A stretch of DNA of 64,000 nucleotides, from the NCBI GenBank assembly GCA_030248295.1, contig JASANH010000712.1, forward strand, positions 33,095-97,094, read 5' to 3'. This document shows, piece after piece, positions 41,930-51,050 of the stretch. This DNA comes from Mesodorylaimus sp. YZB2_4 (lineage: Eukaryota; Nematoda; Enoplea; Dorylaimida; Dorylaimidae). The translations under genes and the position numbers were made by a program. The stretch's first letter is position 1. The number at the start of each line of letters is the position of its first letter. The notes below the pieces were generated by a model that was given only the letters and a program-made list of their open reading frames with translations, made no database searches and was not told where the DNA came from.

Positions 41930-42415
41930 ACATGACGGTATTTTTCCAGCACTTATAGTCGTGTCAGTACCTTAGGAATCTTGCCCATTAGCCATCTCCC
42001 ATAGCCCGGTTTTCCTCCACCCCCAAAATGTCGGAGGCTTACAATACCTAATGTCCTGAACCGACAACAACCAGGTTACTCGCCTACACTTTAGAGCATA
42101 TGCTCTCTGGACTTTGGGCCGCAGTATGGTTGGAGCAAACAATGTGCTCAGACCTAGTTTAGACATATTCGATCCTTGAGCACCTGACTGCGAGGATACG
42201 GCTAGTCTCGTTGGCGCTGAACTAATGGTTTCCCTCATAGAGACCGCCCAGCCGAAACTAGTGAAGTATCCTCCCCAGGTATAGGGATGGAAGACCTACA
42301 CTCGTACTAAGGTTCGAATCTACCCTTCGCGGTCCCTACTGGAACGGACACTAATATAGATACCTCTTTATTAGGCCGACAGGCGGACACCTTTACGCTG
42401 GTACAACCAACCAAG
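41930..42415. other. unique segment with tRNA-like fold
   Basis: Not present in copy B, where homology to copy A resumes only at the TAAGTGTTTTTTAC word (42,410-42,422). At 42,242-42,334 complementary ends GACCGC/GCGGTC enclose a perfect B box GGTTCGAATC (42,311-42,320), about 92 nt in total, close to a Ser/Leu-type tRNA. The A box is weak, so a tRNA pseudogene or SINE head is likelier than a working tRNA gene. Confidence 0.3.
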
Positions 42416-43180
42416 TAAAAAACACTTACAGGAGAAGGGCAGCTGGGGGAATAGACCCGAGCAGTCTAGGCGGGCAGGTCAAAAGGACCGATCCGGGCGG
42501 AGAACATAACCAGTTAGATCTGGTTTGATCTGGACACTCTTCGCTCAGTCAGGCCTATAGAAGAGCACCTGTGCAAGGGCACGTGCAGCCGGGCGGTCTG
42601 CACCAAAAGGGGAAGGAAACCCCCATCACAGGACTAGGGTTGCACTAGGCCGCATTGCACTATCACCCTTTCACCCATGTAAGCTCAGCAATACGCTCAC
42701 AGGCCAACACTGGCTCATCGTAGACCCCATCTACCGTCTCATGAATAAATACTCACTCACAAACTCGGGGCAAATTTCGAGACATTTTTTCACGTAGTGC
42801 AATAAAGCAAAAATCAGGAGGTGACTTGACTAGCTCGATGATGGAGGCACGTCTGACTGACAGAGTGGCTTCTGCCTGACCCCTTAGTTTTTTTCCCCGT
42901 CAACAGGTTGGGTGTTTTCACCCCCCTCATCCAGGGGTGAATTTTCGGAGAGCATAGCTGCGGCTAGATGGGTGACTTTGTGCGTGTGTGTGTTTTCGGA
43001 GAAGACGCCTGCGACTAGATGGGTGATTTTTTGTAGAACATGCCTGCGACTAGATGGGTGACTTTTTGTGCGTGGCGAGAAAAAGGCAGTGCTTTATAGA
43101 AGAACATCTTTTCAACATTTTCAAATTGCTGAAATTGTCGGCAACCGAAATGCATAAGAAAGACAAAAGGCATACATCAT
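42416..43180. promoter_or_regulatory. conserved non-coding block with GGGTGA repeats
   Basis: Strongly similar to 51,180-52,000 of copy B in reverse orientation, although it contains no significant ORF. At 42,905-43,070 it holds GGGTGTTTT, GGGGTGAAT and three units of CTGCGACTAGATGGGTGA (CTGCGGCTAGATGGGTGA in the first). Conservation between copies is no higher than for the genes, so it may simply be hitch-hiking. Confidence 0.4.
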
Positions 43181-43338
43181 CATGCTTGAAAAAGATTCAA
43201 AACAGATTCGGCTCCACACAAAAGGCCTTATAGGGATGCAACACAACTTCTTCCAACTATGGCAGCTGAGCATACTTATGCTTTGTCACTCTTGCTACTC
43301 CCCGTCAGATCAAATTCCAGTCAATAATAGGCGATGCT

Positions 43339-43670
43339 TCATCTTGTGGGCTGATCCTTGCCTGACTTTTTCTTGATCGATTGATCCTTGTTCATTTTAC
43401 TTTTGATCAGTTGCTGCTTCCTCGTTTGATGCGACTGGCCATTGTCCACTCGAGGGCGAAATACTTGACGCAAGGCATCGGCCATAGCCTGATGCTTAGA
43501 ATTTTGACCAATGGGCACAGCGTCGGCTTTCGGGGTACATTTGACTACTGATTCTCGTTTTTTCTTGGAGCGATGGTTCTTTAGAAGGGCCTTGACTTGT
43601 TCCGGAGGCAGACGATGCGTCATAGGAAAAGACATTTCACGGCAACCGTTTCCAGAAAAGTTACTATTCA
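43339..43670 (-). CDS. basic Polinton protein
   Basis: Minus strand. The frame is open from 43,779, but a TATATAAAAAGG box (43,683-43,693) sits inside it, so the real start is probably the ATG near 43,669 or 43,637. About 110 residues: Met/Pro-rich start, PPEQVKALLKNHRSKKKRES, then Gln/Lys-rich repeats ending DQPTR. Copy B (50,610-51,050) differs at only about eight residues over the whole frame. Very basic; probably a DNA- or RNA-binding virion protein. It shares a divergent promoter with the 43.9-kb gene. Confidence 0.55.
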
Positions 43671-43680
43671 TATTTTTAGT

Positions 43681-43840
43681 ATCCTTTTTATATGCCTTGA
43701 GGGTGATCTGAGTGGGTGACTTGGTGGGTGACGTTTGAGATGGGTGTTTTATGACTGACATAAGGGGTGATATCGTCATGGGTGGTCTCGCAGGCTCAGG
43801 TGACTAGATGCCTCCTGCTCTCAGGAATCTATAAATAGAG
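43681..43840. promoter_or_regulatory. divergent promoter with GGGTGA repeats
   Basis: Between a leftward TATA (43,683-43,693) and a rightward TATAAATAG (43,830-43,838) lie seven GGGTGA-type words (43,707-43,805). The two genes point away from each other and share this array. The same structure is kept in copy B (50,545-50,705). Confidence 0.65.
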
Positions 43841-43886
43841 TGCAGATTCTTCACACGCATCATTACTCTTTGCATTACCTGCAAGA

Positions 43887-44374
43887 ATGTCGCTTCAAGA
43901 TGCTCTCTCTTTTTCTGTTCGCCTGATGAGATTCCCCCAAGAAACCAAAATTACTTTGACTCCTCATTCGCTGCTGCCTTGGAAATCCGCCCATTATTGC
44001 AAGCTCATCCTAATGCCGTGGCCACAGATGGACAAAACGAATGGCCAGTGCTGGTCAAGTTCGTTTATCAGCATCCGAGTGCCAGACCGAAGACAATCAA
44101 TGAGTTAGTGAATCAAAGAGAAGATTATTTTTTGGAAAGGAACGAAAATGGTCAAGTTCAACTGAGAAAGGACTGTCCGATCTGGTGCAGATGTCAGTCA
44201 ATGATTGCTATACATGAAATAAACGTCATGTGCTTACTGTGTTTCAATCCCACCTCATCCGATGTATTGCCTGTGACTGTCAGTTACGATAGTGATGCTA
44301 TCGCTTACTTGTTTTCTGATTTGGGAATACGTTTGGGGTTGGTGGGAGAGGTTGATTCGATGAAGATGAACTAA
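43887..44374 (+). pseudogene. Polinton small protein P2, paralog of the 38.2-kb gene
   Basis: ATG 43,887 is about 50 nt after TATAAATAG. The first roughly 20 codons are in one frame; an indel before about 43,950 shifts to the frame that continues to TAA 44,372-44,374. Seen: EWPVLVKFVYQ, KTINELVNQREDYFLERNENG, CRCQSMIAIHE, then VTVSYDSDAIAYLFSD. The same order of motifs as P1 shows an old gene duplication inside the element. Copy B carries a homolog at 50,049-50,535. No known family. Confidence 0.6.
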
Positions 44375-44728
44375 ATGATGTGTATCACAATGCTTCTGTG
44401 AAACTTCATGGAGATCTGTCTGATGGAAAAACATGTCTTACACTAAGCACTTATAATTCAAAATTAGCACATCAACTCACCGCACTGCGGCTGGCCCAAC
44501 TGAGGGCTTGTGCACTTTTGTAATTTCCAACTCAGCCCTTTTTCTGAAATTCGCATCTGTTTCTGAACATTGTCGTCAGTATTCTGCTTCCCGTTTGGTA
44601 CAGAAAATCAAACACGAGACAGAAGAAGTGTTTATTTACAGTTCATATATTCCTCCAATGGATTTTACAGTACATATATTTCTTCCATACGGAACCAGCA
44701 AACAATTCACATTTAGTCTGACTAACAT

Positions 44729-46115
44729 TTAGTCATCAAACAAATGCAAAAACAAATTCACAGTTTGACGATCAGGATTATTGACTTTTCTCAACAGCAC
44801 TCCCACATTTTCAGGATACATCCGCCGAAGCTGCACTTTCATATTAAAAATATTCTCAGCGATCGGTATTTTCTCTTCAGTCGTTCCTCCATACTCTGTT
44901 CAAAACGGACCACTCACAGCGCGGGCATATTTCTCGTAACAACTAATTACCACGTCCAAATCATTCCAGTCCCGGCCTAGATTTTTCACGATACAACGAA
45001 AAAAGCACAGTTTGTCAGAGAAAATATTCCCATGGATGTCACGTTCCATGGTAGTTAGATTCTTGTTCTGAGTCAGATAATCCGGCAGACGTTTATGCCC
45101 CTTACCAGCGATATATCCAGGTCTGATGTAAATATAAAAACAAAACGACGATGGACACACCTATCTCCACTTGGTATCTGGCCTGTCGGAAATATCGGCC
45201 AGGTAGCTGAAGTCGTTTTACTCGTCCACCTTCTCCATGGCTAATTTCAAAGTTTCCAAATTGTGCACGAAAATATTGCGATCAAATAATTCATTCATTC
45301 CTTCTGGGCGGTGAACACTTTGAATTCTCCTTCTCCATCGTTGTTCAACGAATACGTGTAGCCCGAATTGAAATCAAAGGCGTAGGTGACTTTAGAATAA
45401 AGGAACTGAAAAGCATCACCCAAACGGAAGTCCATGACATCGGAACCAGCCACACGGAAAATACATTTCTGAACAATTTCGGATTTATTGTCGAAATGGG
45501 TGCAGACATCACCCCAATATCTCTTGATTTCGGGCATGGCATCTGGCGAATACGGCAATTGTGGCAAGTAATCCCAAACTGAATGAGCATCAGCTAGCAT
45601 GGCGAGCGAATCGGGTTGAAAATTGGGGGCATCATCCGGCTGCAGATTGGGCAAATACGGGCCACCACTTGGCCGTTTGAAACGGATTTGGCAGTTGCCG
45701 TCCAAGTGATCATTTTCCTAGAATCCAAACTCGGTGAACTGCTGACCACACCTCTTGCACTTGAAATTTTCATTCTTGTGCTTCCGATCATAGTGGTCTT
45801 TCAAATAATCCAATGTGTGGGCACCTTGAAAATCGCAACACGGGCAGTCGTAACAACATTTGGTCGGATGGGTCTTCATATGGCGATCTAAAGTATCAGA
45901 TCTCATTGACTTTACACACGTCGGACAGTTGACGTTGGCATGCCGGTCGGCAGATGCACCAGCAGTCTTCTTACGTTTGTTGGTAGAAGACCTACCAGAG
46001 GTACCAGCGGATGAGTTTTCAAATGCTCGGCCAAACTGCGACCACCCATAAACCATTCGCCACAACTCGGACATTGAACCAATTTATCATCACCAACGGG
46101 CTTGGACAGCGACAT
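44729..46115 (-). pseudogene. N-terminal part of Polinton PolB encoded as a separate gene
   Basis: ATG 46,115 (minus) lies just inside the right TIR promoter. Seen in order: C2H2-type fingers (CPSCGEWF; CPTC...HMKTH; CPCC...KH; CKRCGQQF), a middle region, RPGYIAGKGHKRLPDYL, KLCFFRCIVKNL, then IPIAENIF and FLHLFDD followed by stop (44,729-44,731). Known: these parts (fingers, CFFRC, ...) normally form the N-terminus of one long Polinton PolB that continues into a C2H2 finger, exonuclease and polymerase. Here the frame stops where that continuation should begin, and the continuation starts the left-end gene (28,434). Breaks: frameshifts near 46,000 and 45,718, stops near 45,217 and 45,163. Copy B has the same terminus (TGA instead of TAA). 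Confidence 0.6.
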
Positions 46116-46174
46116 TTTCAAAGAATGAAAATCCAATACAGCAGAGCGATTACGAGGAGACGACCTTCCACCAA

Positions 46175-47752
46175 CTAAAACTGGAGAGAACACTGACCAG
46201 TCGGCCGAAATGGCCTCCTATTAAAGATTTCTGGAAGGGGGTGATCTCGTTTTGGTGTACTTATTAGAGGCGCTGGATGACTTACGGGTGTACTTTCTCG
46301 ATTCTATAATTGGTCAAGGTGTACTTGATAGCCGATCTCGGGGGTGACTTTTAGAGGTGACTCATAGTTGCGCCTGATAGCCGATGCTGGTACACATACT
46401 CGATTCTGACTTTTAGGTGTACTTTGGCTATAAATGGGGCAAGTTTAGACTTTCTGCAGTCGTCGTGAAAAGTGGTTTGCAGAAGAGCTCCAGCGGTCAG
46501 TGTTCAATTCTGGAGTGGTCACGAGCAATGGTCAGGGAAAAGATAAACAGTGTCTCTGTTTTGTGATACTATCGTTAAGCATTTGTTATTGTGTGACATT
46601 ATGTAGGTTTATGAAAGTCATGTGACGTAAACTTACACTTGTCATTGAATTTGTTATTTCATCCACTCTACACTATCCATGATAGGTTGTGACATTTATG
46701 TGAGCTATTATCCATAAGCGATCTCTGCAAGACTAGCTTACTGTAAGTACAGCGCTGTTTTACACTTCATATTTCTAACTATACTCTACATAAGCAAAAT
46801 TAGCAGCAGGCTCTGTGGATTGATGTAACTTTACACTGACTACAGCACACCCTTCGTCGATATCTAAATTGATTACATACCAGTGTGCCCTGAATAGCTT
46901 ACTGTAGTTTAAATTAATCGACGGCAACTAGTCTTTGTGTTGGGTAATAACTTTACACCCAGCACAGAACGCTGTCTGTCCCTATACCCGTATTTCCTGG
47001 GTTGCACTCTGTAGCCTGCGATAATTTCAAGACTTTACACTTATGCACAACTATTTTTTCTATAAAATGTCGGAAGTAAATAAACCAGGATGTCATTAAA
47101 TAGTACAAACATTGCACAAAACAAATTAAAACTTTTAGCAACTGCACAAATTTGAAAAAAATCAAAAATAAAAAGCAGAATGCCATAAGATCATATAACA
47201 ATGCACAACAAAATGTAACGAAGATGAAAAATATATCAAAAACAGTTCGTCAGTCCTTTAACGATATTACTAAGCAGAAGAAATAACCAAAGTTTCACGT
47301 AGAAACAAAGGACAAAGAAAACAAAACAGAGATAATTTTTCAAATCTTGCTAGCCACCTTATCAGTTTGTAGAAAAAAATCAACTCGTCAGTCCTTCGCC
47401 ATTGAAAAATTTTAAAACCATGTCTCTGCCCTTTGACGATTTTAGGATTACTGTAACTGGCCCAGGATTACTGTAGGTAGTTTCACACATGACAGTGGAC
47501 ACCGACTCGCTTTTAACGCCTATTATCGGCTCTTTACTGCTGCTTCTTTTAAGGCCGTAGTATAGTTCGATGCGATGCGTCAAATAAGCGCGCGACTTTT
47601 ACGGGCTAATTGACGCAGCCAACCCTTATCTGCCGCGAGCAACAATACTATCATAACGGTCGCATCGCGGATAAGCTTATTTGCCGCATCGTAAAGAGGA
47701 TATAACTATACTATAGGAATGCGACTGTCGCAACAAGCGATGTGATGCGGCA
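46175..47752 (-). repeat. right terminal inverted repeat of Polinton A
   Basis: Reverse complement of the left TIR with indels; the promoter GGTCAGTG initiator near 46,195 is kept but the TATA is weakened. Contains GGGTGTACTT words (46,235-46,440). The outer end reads GATGTGATGCGGC at 47,739-47,752 and is followed by AAATAAAGG. Confidence 0.75.
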
Positions 47753-47810
47753 AATAAAGGCGGTCGCAAGGGCTTATTGGAAGTTAACTTTGGTTCAACT
47801 TTCGTTTAGG

Positions 47811-48152
47811 ATGGTGCGACCAGTTGTCAATTGCATATCCGTTTGCGAAGGATTTTTGCGAGGGTTTTTGAAAACGGACGGAAAAATGCCATTTTTCGGA
47901 ATAAATTCGACAGGCGGGGAGGATCTCGACAACGAAGATCGTGACCGTAGCGGATCAGAAAACGAGGACGACGGTAGCGGAGACGAGGTGGAAATTAAAA
48001 AAGTGCTGATAAGGGAAGTGAAAAACCAGCGCTTTCTTTACGATTGCAAGGAAAAATCTTATCATGATTCAGTGAAATGTGCCAATGCTTGGATGGAAAT
48101 CGAGAATTCGATCCTCCATTTTGATGCTGGTGCAATAACTCTCCACTTTTAA
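47811..48152 (+). CDS. MADF-domain-like exon
   Basis: Frame open through 48,152. ATGs lie at 47,811 and 47,887. After an acidic Asp/Glu/Ser stretch comes KKVLIREVKNQRFLYDC, KSYHDSVKCANAWMEIENSI, matching the first two helices of a MADF (Adf-1-type Myb/SANT-like) DNA-binding domain: I-x-x-V-x-x-x-x-LYD ... Y-x-x-x-x-x-x-x-AW-x-x-I. The third helix is not found after 48,152. It could be an exon of a host transcription factor, or of a Harbinger-type partner gene, cut by the Polinton whose end is 60 bp away. Confidence 0.4.
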   Translation: MVRPVVNCISVCEGFLRGFLKTDGKMPFFGINSTGGEDLDNEDRDRSGSENEDDGSGDEVEIKKVLIREVKNQRFLYDCKEKSYHDSVKCANAWMEIENSILHFDAGAITLHF

Positions 48153-48477
48153 GCAATTTACCAAATCGCCACATGGAAGCTTGAATAGGTGTCTTGGAAA
48201 ATTGTGGGGCGATAAAAAATGTGTAGGAGAAGATACGGCCTTTCTTTTGGGCATTTTGACAAAGCGGAAAAGTACGAATAGACTGGGGTATTGGTGGCGA
48301 TGCTGGCCTATCGCTCGGCTGGGGCAGCCCAGCGATAGGTTCATCATCGCTGGGCGGAAGCGCGGATCGATAGGGCGCACATCGCTTGGCTAGGCCAGCG
48401 CTGCGATGCTATAGGCATAGCTGTGCGCGGGGGAGGGCGGTATTGGGAAAGGGAAGGATCGTCTAGAAAACAATAAT
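48153..48477. other. spacer with nested hairpins
   Basis: No gene. At 48,306-48,338 CCTATCGCT...GGCTGGG pairs with GCCCAG-CGATAGG around a 3-nt loop, and related words (GCGCGGATCGATAGG, CCAGCGCTGCGATGCTATAGG) follow to 48,415. The meaning is unclear; hairpins of this kind also occur near transposon ends. Confidence 0.4.
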
Positions 48478-48987
48478 AAACTGACGTGGGTGACGTTTTC
48501 TAGCGAATTTTCAGAACCGATTCTTACCTAGCCTATCTGGTTATGTAAAATTTATCCCTGGAAAGGATTCATCATCGAGCTTATCGTTAGCTGGCCGGGG
48601 TCATGGAACAAGAAATGGAGGACCCAACGCGTGTCGAGACAATCGAAACGGTCAACGGAGCCGCAGCTACCGCCAAAAAAAAACGTAAGAAGATTTTTAT
48701 GTATTTTGTCTGATTGGGTATTTTATACGTAGTATACTCCAACAAACCTTATCTTTTGTTATCCAAGCCAAAAAATTTTACAGGGAGCTACAAAGCCAGC
48801 CAGGCTCCGTTGACTGTTTCGATTGTCTCGACACGCGTTGGGTCCTCCATTTCTTGTTCCATGACCCCGGGCAGCTAACGATAAGCTCGATGATGAATCC
48901 TTTCCAGGGATAAATTTTACATAACCAGATAGGCTAGGTAAGAATCGGTTCTGAAAATTCGCTGGAAAACGTCACCCACGTCAGTTT
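48478..48987. repeat. 185-bp foldback at the junction with Polinton B
   Basis: Arms 48,478-48,662 and 48,803-48,987 are equal-length reverse complements with very few differences; the spacer is 140 bp. On the plus strand the left arm holds ATG (48,603) and a 28-codon open frame ending at an AAACGTAAG splice-donor-like site in the spacer (about 48,684), as if the arm were a 5'UTR and first exon of a gene. The right arm ends exactly where Polinton B begins. Confidence 0.75.
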
Positions 48988-48995
48988 GGGAAACT

Positions 48996-49692
48996 TTGAA
49001 ATTAGCCATGGAGAAGGTGGACGAGTACAACGACATCAGCTACCTGGCCGATATTTCCGACAGGCCAGATACCAAGTGGAGATACGTGTGTGTATCGTCG
49101 TTTTGTTTTTATATTCACATCAGACCTGGATATATCGCTGGTAAGGGGCATAAACGTCTGCCGGATTATCTGACTCAGAACAAGACTTTAACTACCATGG
49201 AACGTGACAAGCATGGCAATATTTTCTCCGACAAACTGTGCTTTTTTCGTTGTATTGTGAAAAACCTAGGCCAGGACTGGAATGATTTAACCGTGGTAAT
49301 TAGTTGTTACAAGAAAAATGCCCGCGCTGTGAGTGGTCCGTTCATGTTCATGTTCATGTTCATGTTTTACCACATCACCAAACGCTTATGCGCACTCGAG
49401 GGTGAAGGGACACATCTTACACGATATGATTTACCGGCCCGCGAGTCGAACACTCGCCCGTAACTGCGCACCTGGCGTGAGAGGCAGACGCCTAACCCAC
49501 CAGGCCACGAGGCCGTTTTGGACAGAGTATGGAGGAATGACTGGAGAGGGAATACCGATCGCTGAGAATATTTTTAATTTGAACGTGCAGCTTTGGAGGA
49601 TGTATCCTAAAAATGTAGGAGTGCTGTTGAGAAAAGCCACCAATCCTAATCGTGAAACTGTGAATTCGTTTTTGCATTTGTTTGATGACTGA
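48996..49692 (+). pseudogene. PolB N-terminal gene fragment, copy B, cut by a SINE
   Basis: Homolog of the 3' half of 44,729-46,115. Open from 48,996 (KLAMEKVDEYND...) without the two stops seen in copy A, through KLCFFRCIVKNL, to the SINE at 49,343. It resumes after it at TEYGG and ends at TGA 49,690-49,692 after FLHLFDD. The end point is the same as in copy A although the stop codon differs (TGA versus TAA), supporting a genuine gene end. The upstream zinc-finger part is missing. Confidence 0.6.
49343..49512 (-). mobile_element. tRNA-derived SINE with target duplication
   Basis: Minus strand: A box GTGGCCTGGTGGG, B box GTTCGACTC, body of about 75 nt, and a 3' tail (ACATGA)n near 49,343-49,366. 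Flanked by CCGTT (49,338-49,342 and 49,513-49,517). Copy A lacks the insertion at the matching place (about 44,905), so both edges and the empty site are directly visible. 170 bp long. Same family as 7,745-7,920. Confidence 0.85.
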
Positions 49693-50048
49693 ATGTTAGT
49701 CAGACTAAATGTGAATTGTTTTCTGGTTCCGTATGGAAGAAATGTATGTACTGTAAAATCCATTGAAGGACTATATGAACTGTAAATAAACACTTTTTCT
49801 GTCACGTGTTTGATTTTCTGTACCAACCGGAAAGCAGAATACTGAAGACAATTCTCAGAAACAAATGCAAATTTCAGAAAAAGGGCCGAGTTGGAAATTA
49901 CAAAAGTGCACAAGCCCTCAGCTGGGCCAGGCTTAGTGCGGTGAGTTGATGTGCTAATTTTGAATTATAAGTGCTTGGTGTAAGACATGGTTTTTCCATC
50001 AGACAGATCTCCATAGAGTTTTACAGAAGCATTGTGATACACATCATT

Positions 50049-50535
50049 TAGTTCATCCCTATCAAATCAACCTCTTTTACCAACCCCAAACGTATTCCCA
50101 AATCAGAAAACAAGTAAGCGAAAGCATCACTATCGTAACTGACAGTCACAGGCAATACATCGGATGAGGTGGGAAAAAAACAAGAAAACACATGACGTCC
50201 ATTTCATGTATAGCCATCATTGACTGACATCTGCACCAGATCGGACAGTCCTTTCTCAGTTGAACTTGACCATTTTCGTTCCTTTCCAAAATATAATCTT
50301 TCCTTTGATTCACTAACTCATCGATTGTCTTCGGTCTGGCACTCGGATGCTGATAAACGAACTTGACCAGCACTAGCCATTCTTTTCGTCCATCTGTTGC
50401 CACGGCATGAGGATGAGCTTGCAATAATTGGGCGGATTTTCAAGGCAGCAGCGAATAAGGAGTCAAAGTAATTTTGGTTCCTTGGGAGAATCTCATCAGG
50501 CGAACATAAAAAGACAGAGCATCTTGAAGCGACAT
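50049..50535 (-). pseudogene. Polinton P2 protein, copy B
   Basis: Reverse-strand homolog of 43,887-44,374: ATG 50,535, EWLVLVKFVYQHP, YILERNENGQVQLRKDC, ending near 50,049. Frame changes near 50,430 and 50,150 break it. The shared divergent promoter with the basic gene (50,545-50,705) is kept. Confidence 0.55.
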
Positions 50536-50703
50536 TCTTGCAAGTAATATAGATTTATAGATTCCTGAGAGCAGGAGGCATCTATTCACCTGAGCCTGCG
50601 AGACCACCCATGACGATATCACCCCTTATGTCAGTCATAAAACACCCATCTCCAACGTCACCCACCAAGTCACCCACTCAGATAACCCCCAAGGCATATA
50701 AAA

Positions 50704-51050
50704 TGGATACTAAAAATATGAATAGAAACTTTTCTGGAAACGGTTGCCGTGAAATGTCTTCTCCTATGACGCATCGTCTGCCTCCGGAACAAGTCAAGGC
50801 CCTTCTAAAGAACCATCGCTCCAAGAAAAAACGAGAATCAGTAGTCAAATGTACCCCGAAAGCCGACGCTGTGCCCATTGGTCAAAATTCTAAGCATCAG
50901 GCTATGGCCGATGCCTTGCGTCAAGTATTTCGCCCTCGAGTGGACAATGGCCAGTCGCATCAAACGAGGAAGCAGCAACTGATCAAAAGTAAAATGAACA
51001 AGGATCAATCGATCAAGAAAGAGTCAGGCAAGGATCAGCCCACAAGATGA
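50704..51050 (+). CDS. basic Polinton protein, copy B
   Basis: Homolog of 43,339-43,670. The frame is open from 50,610, but CATATAAAA at 50,695-50,703 suggests the message starts downstream, making ATG 50,718 or 50,754 the likely start. Lys/Arg/Gln-rich, with the same PPEQVKALLKNHRSKKKR core; about eight substitutions from copy A and no frame break. Conservation without breaks in both copies argues that this gene was under selection until recently. Confidence 0.55.

Larger units (their letters stand above)
26566..47752 (+). mobile_element. Polinton/Maverick element, copy A (with BEL/Pao insertion)
   Basis: About 21.2 kb between terminal inverted repeats 26,566-28,350 and 46,175-47,752. It contains a B-family DNA polymerase gene, a capsid gene, small virion-like genes and a BEL/Pao fragment (32,664-35,590). 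Known: Polintons are 15-25 kb self-synthesising transposons/viruses with PolB, integrase, ATPase, protease and jelly-roll capsid proteins. I find no integrase, ATPase or protease of Polinton type. They may have been replaced by the BEL/Pao fragment, which sits between PolB and the capsid block. Exact termini and the usual 6-bp target duplication could not be fixed. Confidence 0.8.
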
